Positions 1 to 5,480 of a stretch of 6,770 bases of DNA are shown one piece after another (position 1 is the stretch's first letter; each line of letters starts with the position of its first letter). The DNA is from Candidatus Heimdallarchaeota archaeon (lineage in GTDB: Archaea > Asgardarchaeota > Heimdallarchaeia > Heimdallarchaeales > Heimdallarchaeaceae): positions 1 to 6,770 of the forward strand of contig JAGLOH010000118.1 in assembly GCA_023139025.1 (NCBI GenBank), given 5' to 3'. The notes under the pieces were generated by a model, which was given only the letters and a program-made list of their open reading frames with translations, ran no database searches and had not been told where the DNA came from. Both the position numbers and the translations under genes were made by a program.

Positions 1-1137
1 ATGTACTATGCAACCTTTGCAGCAATTGATTACATTATTACCTTTCTACTTGATCTTCAACGGTATTTGTTTAATAAGGATGTAAAAATAGAAACAAATA
101 GAGAGATCCTGGACTTTTCTGATCCTGAAAAATTATTAGATTCATTGGAAAATCTTCTTAAAAAAAGCGATTTGTATATCGCTGATCTAGAATTCCACAT
201 TGAAAAGGGTTTTTTCAATATAAATGACAATCCTTTAACAGACAATGATGTTAGTGAAACAATCTACGAGCTTGAAGTTACTAAAGTTTTCATAAGGGGT
301 TTAAGATCTGCATATAGTATAATCGTAAAAGAAAACACAACAGAGATTCAGAAAATTGAAAAAAATGTTATGCCTGAGTTGTGGAAATATTTAGATAAAT
401 ATAAACATCTAATGGAAGATGAGGATTTCATTAAAAGTCAAATGGCTGATGGAATAGCTGGAATGCTTGAAGAGATCATCTACTTTGGAGGACTTATTGC
501 TGTTTATACAGATGACTTTTCAAATATAGATAGATTGGAACGAGAATATGCTTACTTCTTTTCTAAAGAAGGTATGAAGAGGTATCCTAAACTTAATGGA
601 CTATATGTTACTTTCGTGACAACACTGGCTTCTAGAAAAGAAGAATTTTCAAAACTTGAAGGGTATGCATATAAGCTTCTAAGCCTATCTAAAGGCTCGT
701 TCTATGAACCAAGGAATTCTTTTGCATTTTCCTTAGCAGGTAATCTAATTTTAGCTATTAGGAAAGAAATAACTAATGAGGAATTTACAAGGAGAATGAA
801 AGAACTTCATGAAAGTTTTTACTTATCATTTACACCTAAACTAAATTCTGAGATAGAGATATATCTTACAAATATCTATTTGGCTCTTAACAATGAAGAA
901 GCTTCATATGATATGAAACGATTATTATTACTTGAATACTTTGATCCTTATTCTATTTTTATTCCAGAATTAGGAAAATTCGCCGAAATGAATTCTGTTG
1001 GTGATATAATCTACCTTCCTTTCAATTTACAAAGTGATTATTTAGCAGATGCAGATATCGAGGTTATGGAACCAGCTATTCAAAAAACAGATGAAACTGA
1101 AGCCCCTACAGATTTAACTGAAACATCAACTGATTAG
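1..1137 (+). CDS. All-helical protein of unknown function (possibly 5'-partial)
   Basis: I do not recognise this family. The 378-residue product is almost entirely predicted helix, with no Gly-rich nucleotide loop, metal-binding Cys/His cluster or catalytic signature. The first 25 residues are hydrophobic and aromatic (about 4-24) but carry acidic and basic residues, so a buried helix fits better than a signal peptide. Charged amphipathic helices follow at about 41-70, 84-140 and 174-230, which could form a helical-repeat (TPR-like) solenoid, though no clear TPR consensus is visible. The last 19 residues (360-378) form a disordered tail rich in Thr, Glu and Asp. The reading frame is open from the first base, so the ATG at base 1 may be internal to a longer gene. 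It ends in TAG and converges with the propeller gene 24 bases away. The frame is sound; the function is unknown. Confidence 0.8.
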   Translation: MYYATFAAIDYIITFLLDLQRYLFNKDVKIETNREILDFSDPEKLLDSLENLLKKSDLYIADLEFHIEKGFFNINDNPLTDNDVSETIYELEVTKVFIRGLRSAYSIIVKENTTEIQKIEKNVMPELWKYLDKYKHLMEDEDFIKSQMADGIAGMLEEIIYFGGLIAVYTDDFSNIDRLEREYAYFFSKEGMKRYPKLNGLYVTFVTTLASRKEEFSKLEGYAYKLLSLSKGSFYEPRNSFAFSLAGNLILAIRKEITNEEFTRRMKELHESFYLSFTPKLNSEIEIYLTNIYLALNNEEASYDMKRLLLLEYFDPYSIFIPELGKFAEMNSVGDIIYLPFNLQSDYLADADIEVMEPAIQKTDETEAPTDLTETSTD

Positions 1138-1161
1138 TCAGTGGATTTAATTCAACAGCTT

Positions 1162-2610
1162 CTATTTTCTTTTTCGTAATAAGAGATAAGTAATAACTGC
1201 CAATATTATTTGAAATCCTCCAAGAATAGCTACTAGAATAATTATTTCACCAATATCCAATGTTTGAAAGATTCCAGGTTGTGTTGTTTCAGTTATAGGA
1301 CCTGAGAGTTTTCTGTAAAACACATCATAGTCAGAACCAGATCCTAGGAAGTCCATTGCATCTTGCCAGATAATGTGTACTGCGCCAGCTGTATCTGTTT
1401 TCACAATGGGGTTATAGGAATTATCATCATTTTCTGTTGAAACTACTAATTCTTGAGACCAAGTCCTAGAAGTTCCATCCTTTATCCTATACATCACATC
1501 ATAATCGCTGCCTGAACTGCCATGAGGGCTTGAGTCTTGCCAAACACAGTGTACATCTCCAAATCGGTCTACAGTAAGTGAAGGGCGAGAACTTGATAAA
1601 ATACACATATCTGAAACAACTTCGATATTTGTCCAAGTATCTAAATTAGGAGAATACATACAATAGAAAATGTCTATATCAGTTCCGGAATCTAAGATAT
1701 CAGAGTAATCATTCCAAACAGCATGAACTCTACCATTGTCTTCACATTCAATATAGACATACTCACTATGTAAATCTGATGACCAAGAAAGAACTTCAGT
1801 AGTTAACCAATCACCAGAAGGTTTCTTTCTTTTGAAAAAAATATCTGAATCAACACCACTGAGATCATAGTTAGAATTGTCTCTCCAAGCAACAAAAATG
1901 TGCTCATCTTCTGTCACACATAACTGTGGCAATCCTGAAAAATCATCACTTTCTGTGGAAACAACTTCAGCTACACCCCACGAAGAGGAAGACGCATGCC
2001 ATTTCTTATAGAAGATATCTGCATCTGCTCCGCTCCCACCATAAACAGTTCCATCGTACCATACAACATGAAGGTTTCCCTCGCCATCACAATCTATTTT
2101 TGGATAAACAGAAAATCCTGTGCTCTCCGTAGATATTATTTCTACACTTGTCCAGCTACTACTATCAGCAGCTTTCATTGAGTAGCATACATCTGGATCA
2201 CTTCCAGCTGTTCCATAATAGTTTGTGTCGTCGTTCCAAACCACGTGAATGTTGTCATCTTTATCAATAGCAATTGATGGCCTTTCTGCTACAACCGTAC
2301 TATCTGGTGAAACTAACTCCATTGACGACCACGTTTCTGTCAAAGCATCCCACATAGCATAATAGATCATATATCCTCCAGTATTGTCATCCCAAACAGC
2401 ATGCAAATTATTAGATGAATCAATTGCTAAGTCCGGATAATGAGAAGATAAGGTACTTTCAATGCTAATCACTTCGATTTCATCCCAGGACCATCCCGAT
2501 CTATCAATTGCATAAACTGTTGGATTTCTAAATGAGGTAAACATGATAATACATAATAAGAAAACAAAACAGAAATGTAGAACAGCTCTTTTTTTCAAGA
2601 AAGACACCAA
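1162..2610 (-). CDS. Secreted, membrane-anchored seven-bladed beta-propeller-like repeat protein
   Basis: Residues 1-34 form a signal peptide: a KKR n-region (6-8), a hydrophobic core (9-26) and a likely cut after VYA (32-34). Then come seven repeats of 50-58 residues (about 46-437), each with a Pro-led strand, an H-[AVI]-V-W-x-D strand, a G-x-D-x-D-[IV]-x-[YF] strand and a W...E[VIL][VIL]S strand. This sialidase/BNR-like pattern suggests a seven-bladed propeller, but the canonical Asp-box is absent and I see no sialidase catalytic set, so binding or adhesion is likelier than catalysis. A Thr/Pro linker (438-447), a transmembrane helix (about 454-477) and RKRK follow, placing the propeller outside the cell. 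The start is uncertain: TTG at 2610, GTG at 2607, or TTG at 2598, the last preceded by GGTG at a 6-base spacing and giving a compact 478-residue protein. An in-frame stop at 2626-2628 rules out a longer one. The gene looks somewhat less AT-rich than its neighbours. Confidence 0.88.
   Translation of the reverse strand: MVSFLKKRAVLHFCFVFLLCIIMFTSFRNPTVYAIDRSGWSWDEIEVISIESTLSSHYPDLAIDSSNNLHAVWDDNTGGYMIYYAMWDALTETWSSMELVSPDSTVVAERPSIAIDKDDNIHVVWNDDTNYYGTAGSDPDVCYSMKAADSSSWTSVEIISTESTGFSVYPKIDCDGEGNLHVVWYDGTVYGGSGADADIFYKKWHASSSSWGVAEVVSTESDDFSGLPQLCVTEDEHIFVAWRDNSNYDLSGVDSDIFFKRKKPSGDWLTTEVLSWSSDLHSEYVYIECEDNGRVHAVWNDYSDILDSGTDIDIFYCMYSPNLDTWTNIEVVSDMCILSSSRPSLTVDRFGDVHCVWQDSSPHGSSGSDYDVMYRIKDGTSRTWSQELVVSTENDDNSYNPIVKTDTAGAVHIIWQDAMDFLGSGSDYDVFYRKLSGPITETTQPGIFQTLDIGEIIILVAILGGFQIILAVITYLLLRKRK
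1300..2490 (-). repeat. Seven tandem protein repeats (propeller blades) with Velcro-type closure
   Basis: These are degenerate coding repeats inside the propeller gene, visible in the protein rather than as near-identical DNA. Approximate blade cores by residue are 57-101, 108-160, 168-218, 226-275, 283-333, 341-391 and 399-437. The seventh lacks the last W...E[VIL][VIL]S strand. An unpaired copy of that strand (W40, W42, then EVIS at 46-49) lies before blade 1, as expected if the N-terminal strand completes the last blade and closes the ring. Blades 2-7 carry a G-x-D-x-D loop; blade 1 has a shorter loop without it. Confidence 0.8.
2605..2608 (-). promoter_or_regulatory. Possible Shine-Dalgarno GGTG favouring the TTG at 2598
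   Basis: On the - strand GGTG lies 6 bases before the TTG at 2598-2596. It matches the start of the archaeal consensus GGTGAT. If used, the propeller protein would begin four residues later, directly at KKR, a typical signal-peptide n-region. It is only a four-base match, so it competes with a leaderless start at 2610. Confidence 0.3.
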
Positions 2611-2623
2611 TAAAAAGTAGAAC

Positions 2624-2650
2624 TCTTAAGTCTAAAAATCTTCCTTAAGA
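2624..2650. repeat. 7-bp inverted repeat around two CTTAAG sites, upstream of the propeller gene
   Basis: TCTTAAG (2624-2630) and CTTAAGA (2644-2650) are perfect inverted arms separated by 13 bases, in the 64-base gap between the TPR gene and the propeller gene. Read on the - strand the gap also holds a TATA-like ATTTTTAG (2633-2639), centred about 26 bases before the TTG at 2610. The element could be a regulator-binding dyad over a promoter, an RNA hairpin, or chance in AT-rich DNA. Confidence 0.3.
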
Positions 2651-2674
2651 AGAATCAAAGTCATTTTTTTACGC

Positions 2675-4564
2675 TTAGGTGAATATTTCGTTAGCCCAGT
2701 TTTCAAGCCTTTTGGCCTTTTCTTGTTCCATATATCTTCCTGTTTTGACCATTTCTGGAAAATCCAACCAAATAGGAGATGATTTTAACCTACTTCTAAA
2801 TGATTCTATTTTCTTACTTGCTGAATAGGAGGATCCTTTGAAAGCATAACAGATAATAACATCTTCAATTTGTCTGAAAATAAGCAGATAATTTTGATGC
2901 TCTATTCTTTTTAGAGAACCTTTTGTGGAAAATACTTCTTGAATGATATTGTTTATTGCAGACAAAAATCCTGAGAAAAGAATCTGATCGACTTGATCTT
3001 CATCACCGAATTGATAAGAGAAAAAAGGAATGCCATTCTCATCAAGAATCATCAGCACAACAGGAGTGTCATTTTCTATCTCTTCTAAATCAAAGGTAGC
3101 TCTATTTATCATATTTAGAATTAACTTATCAACTTGTGAAGCCTTTATTCTATCTGCAAGACTTGCATTTTCTTCGATGATATTTTTCCAACCAGCATAC
3201 TCAGTTAATATTGCGTCATGATCACTTGAAATCTTTCTTGCTAAATTCTCCAAATTCTGACCTTCAGCAATGAGTTGTGCTTGAGACAAAAAACCTGTTG
3301 CTTTGTCAATATCTGCATCTACCAATGCAAGCCTCCCTTTTAGCCAATACACTTCAGCTAGAAGAGATCTTGAAATCTGTTCCTTTGCTATTTCAAGCAA
3401 TTTATCTGATATTTCTTTTAAATCTTTCAGAATTTCGGGATTGTTAGTGAACCTTAATTCATAGAGCAAAATTTCACAAAGATTCAACATCGCATGGATA
3501 TTGATTTCTTGATAGACAAGATTCTTGCTTATAATATATTCCAGAATTTCTTGAGATTTACCTAAACTTGAAAATCTATTTGTTTTTCTATGAAATACAG
3601 CTTCGGACAATTGAGCATAATAGTATATCATAGTATCCTGTTGATCTTTTGATACTTTTCTAGATATGTCAAGATGCTCTTTAGCTTCAAAGAAATTGTC
3701 TTTACTTAATAGAATATTAATCAAATAATAAAGGGATTCAACAACTGTAAATTTGAAATTTATTTCAAGAGCTCTTTCTAAACTCTTTGTGAAATTCTCA
3801 AAGGAATTATCATAATCTCCTTTACTATAATAGACTATTCCTATATTGTTGTAAGTAATAGCCATACCATAATTATTACCTATTTCTTGGTGGAGAAGAA
3901 GTGCGGTTTCGAAAAATTGTAAAGCTTGAACAAAATCTCCCTTTAGCCTGTGAATCTCTCCTAATCCAACTAATGAATTTGACATTATACTATGGTCATT
4001 TAGCTTTCTTCCGATATCTAAACTCTCATCAAGAATCTCATGTGACTCATCCAATTTTCCCTGGTATGTTAGAATTTTTCCCTTACGAAATAAGCTTCTT
4101 GCATAAAGAACATCATTGTCAATCTCTTCAGAAAGATTCAAGCTTTTATTGATATACTCAACTGATCTTTTCAAATCAGTGAAACAATAAATACAACTTT
4201 TGTGAAATTGAATTTGTGTTTCAATTTCTTTTATAACAGATATTTCTTTACTGATAATTGCGTTTTTTGCGTAATTCTCTACTCTTTCAATCATTAAAAG
4301 ACTTTCTTCAAATTTACCTAACATCCAGAGAGATTCAATAATTACAAAGTAGAGATCATATTTCTGAGTGAAGGAGATTAGCATTTCTCCAAATAGATTT
4401 AGCGTGTGCTGAGCATGAGATATACCATCATCAAAAAAACCTAAATGGGTAAGTACGAATGATTTTCGAAACATAAGTTCTGCAAAAATACTCTCTGAGA
4501 TATTGGGAGTCTCCTCTAATTGCGTAATTTTCTCCAAAGCTTCCTTATAACTGTAAGAATTCAT
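2675..4564 (-). CDS. TPR-repeat protein with C-terminal longin/roadblock-like domain
   Basis: This 629-residue protein has no signal peptide or transmembrane segment and should be cytosolic. Residues about 28-437 form roughly ten TPR-type helical hairpins; the clearest are 158-190, 198-230 and 238-270, with the usual small-residue and [YFL]-x-x-A/S positions. A charged helix (about 440-497) leads to a compact domain at 500-595. Its predicted order is strand (501-508), strand (512-518), long helix (525-546), strands at about 550-556, 559-566 and 568-575, then helix (578-594). That beta-beta-alpha-beta-beta-beta-alpha order matches the longin/roadblock (profilin-like) fold, found in trafficking and small-GTPase regulators and enriched in Asgard archaea. 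The TPRs would bind partner proteins; a GTPase partner is inferred, not seen. The ATG at 4564 is the only usual start codon after an in-frame TAG at 4607-4609. A lone C-x-x-C (C124, C127) lies in the TPR region. TPR certainty is high, the longin-like call moderate. Confidence 0.9.
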   Translation of the reverse strand: MNSYSYKEALEKITQLEETPNISESIFAELMFRKSFVLTHLGFFDDGISHAQHTLNLFGEMLISFTQKYDLYFVIIESLWMLGKFEESLLMIERVENYAKNAIISKEISVIKEIETQIQFHKSCIYCFTDLKRSVEYINKSLNLSEEIDNDVLYARSLFRKGKILTYQGKLDESHEILDESLDIGRKLNDHSIMSNSLVGLGEIHRLKGDFVQALQFFETALLLHQEIGNNYGMAITYNNIGIVYYSKGDYDNSFENFTKSLERALEINFKFTVVESLYYLINILLSKDNFFEAKEHLDISRKVSKDQQDTMIYYYAQLSEAVFHRKTNRFSSLGKSQEILEYIISKNLVYQEINIHAMLNLCEILLYELRFTNNPEILKDLKEISDKLLEIAKEQISRSLLAEVYWLKGRLALVDADIDKATGFLSQAQLIAEGQNLENLARKISSDHDAILTEYAGWKNIIEENASLADRIKASQVDKLILNMINRATFDLEEIENDTPVVLMILDENGIPFFSYQFGDEDQVDQILFSGFLSAINNIIQEVFSTKGSLKRIEHQNYLLIFRQIEDVIICYAFKGSSYSASKKIESFRSRLKSSPIWLDFPEMVKTGRYMEQEKAKRLENWANEIFT

Positions 4565-4651
4565 TAAGGAATCTATCTTTTCGAGCTGAGTATTGTTTGT
4601 TGTAAACTATTCCACTCTCACATTTTGCAGTTATCTTAGTGTAATAAAAGG

Positions 4652-4668
4652 TATATTATATATCTTTC
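4652..4668 (-). promoter_or_regulatory. Archaeal BRE/TATA promoter for the TPR gene
   Basis: Read on the - strand, GAAAG (4664-4668) resembles a TFB-recognition element and is followed at once by ATATATAATATA (4652-4663), a strong TATA box. Transcription would start about 26 bases on, near 4631, giving a leader of about 67 bases before the ATG at 4564. A second AT-rich candidate, CTTTTATTAC, lies at 4641-4650. The element begins only nine bases beyond the stop of the small membrane protein, so the TPR gene can be transcribed independently of the methyltransferase pair. Confidence 0.55.
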
Positions 4669-4676
4669 ATTGAAGG

Positions 4677-4790
4677 CTATATGTTCGCATAATCCCCTCT
4701 AAAATACTTGCTCAAGCCTATTCCTAGACTAATAAATCCTGCAACTGCAAGTAATATCACCAAGAAACCTGTGAATTGCTCAATAATCAT
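4677..4790 (-). CDS. Small single-pass membrane protein coupled to the methyltransferase
   Basis: This short gene encodes 37 residues from ATG at 4790-4788 to TAG at 4679-4677. Its ATG overlaps the methyltransferase TGA as ATGA (4790-4787), the usual sign of translational coupling, so it needs no ribosome site of its own and none is visible. The product has a short N-terminus with one acidic residue (E4), an uninterrupted hydrophobic stretch (F6-L26, rich in Leu, Ile, Val, Gly and Ala), then SKYFRGDYANI with K28 and R31 next to the membrane. That predicts one membrane helix with the C-terminus inside by the positive-inside rule. No conserved family is recognisable. It could hold the methyltransferase at the membrane or be an independent small membrane protein. 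A random ORF is possible, but the overlap, the clean hydrophobic helix with flanking basic residues, and the promoter starting just after its stop argue for a real gene. Confidence 0.65.
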   Translation of the reverse strand: MIIEQFTGFLVILLAVAGFISLGIGLSKYFRGDYANI

Positions 4791-5434
4791 TTTTTCGCTT
4801 TTAGGAAAAACCAGTTCTTTTGGTTTTCTACAACTTCTACTTTGAATCCACAATTTTCAAGAGTTTCTTTTGTACTATTAATTGTCTGTTTCTTTGAAGA
4901 GACACCATAACCGGTTCTAACAACTTTCTTATCTGGTAATACTGCTTTGATTTTAATGAAGAAGACTCCTTTTTCTTTAGAAATATTAGAATCCCATATC
5001 CAGAATTCTCCATGAGGTTTCAAAACTCTATAAACTTCCTTGAATACGTCTATTTTATCTACATTTGACATATACATAATGCTGAAAAACGAAGTTGCAT
5101 TGTCGAAATAATCATTGGAATAATCCAAATCTTTTGCATCTGCAAGAACCCAAGTAGTTTCTGGAGATTTATGCTTAGCTTCATCTATTTCTCTTTGATA
5201 CTTATCTATAGCTGTAACTCGTTCTTTCCCAATTTGAGCAATGATACCCTCTCCACCTCCACCAATATCAATTATATTCCCTTCAGGAATAAATTCCAAA
5301 ACAATTTTTTGCATCCTTTTGACAACCAGTTGGGATACGAAAGATTTGATTCGAAAAAGTTTCTGAGTTATAGAATTTTTACTCATAGGATCTTTTGAAA
5401 TTATTGGATAAAAAATCTTTCTAATAACAGTCAT
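4787..5434 (-). CDS. Class I SAM-dependent methyltransferase (Methyltransf_11-like)
   Basis: This 215-residue protein transfers a methyl group from S-adenosylmethionine; the acceptor cannot be read from sequence. A basic, partly hydrophobic N-terminal extension (1-50) precedes the Rossmann core. Motif I is IIDIGGGGEG (54-63). D77 at the end of the second strand (AID) should bind the ribose. VLADAKDL (96-103) is the adenine-contact motif, FDNATSFFSIMYM (110-122) the motif II region, and EVYRVLKPHGEFWIWD (133-148) the hallmark post-motif of this family. The length is normal for small-molecule, quinone or lipid methyltransferases. The ATG at 5434 gives the full product; M17 (5386) is an alternative start. 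A weak GGTTA lies upstream. It overlaps the small membrane protein by ATGA and is divergent from the aminotransferase, so a membrane-associated or surface-glycan substrate is plausible but unproven. Confidence 0.9.
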   Translation of the reverse strand: MTVIRKIFYPIISKDPMSKNSITQKLFRIKSFVSQLVVKRMQKIVLEFIPEGNIIDIGGGGEGIIAQIGKERVTAIDKYQREIDEAKHKSPETTWVLADAKDLDYSNDYFDNATSFFSIMYMSNVDKIDVFKEVYRVLKPHGEFWIWDSNISKEKGVFFIKIKAVLPDKKVVRTGYGVSSKKQTINSTKETLENCGFKVEVVENQKNWFFLKAKK

Positions 5435-5449
5435 GGATAACCATTATTC

Positions 5450-5457
5450 TTTTAAAT
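5450..5457. promoter_or_regulatory. Symmetrical TATA-like TTTTAAAT in the divergent promoter region
   Basis: TTTTAAAT, containing the palindrome TTTAAA (5451-5456), is centred about 27 bases before the ATG at 5481. This is the spacing expected for a TATA box driving a leaderless transcript of the aminotransferase, and no Shine-Dalgarno site precedes that ATG. Read the other way it lies only about 20 bases before the methyltransferase ATG, too close for a standard start there, so that gene probably uses another element or its internal Met. Confidence 0.4.
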
Positions 5458-5480
5458 CCTAAATCTTGAACAAATTTAGT

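Noticed and set aside
57..245. Antisense reading frame of 62 codons on the - strand inside the first gene
   Set aside because: It lies fully opposite a long gene with better coding character, and has no motif or promoter.
1138..1161. Dedicated terminator between the two convergent genes
   Set aside because: No stem-loop is visible in the 24-base gap. A T-rich stretch at about 1163-1175 could end + strand transcription, but it is also coding sequence for the RKRK tail.
1926..2181. Two overlapping + strand frames opposite the propeller gene
   Set aside because: They are antisense to well-formed repeats, with compositions rich in His and Cys typical of reverse-strand reading.
1300..2475. Sialidase (neuraminidase) enzyme assignment for the propeller protein
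   Set aside because: The repeats lack the canonical S-x-D-x-G-x-T-W Asp-box, and no arginine triad or Tyr/Glu catalytic pair can be identified; only a fold-level resemblance is supported.
3030..4152. Two + strand frames (3030-3221 and 3901-4152) opposite the TPR gene
   Set aside because: Both are antisense to a conserved TPR/longin-like protein and show no independent signal.
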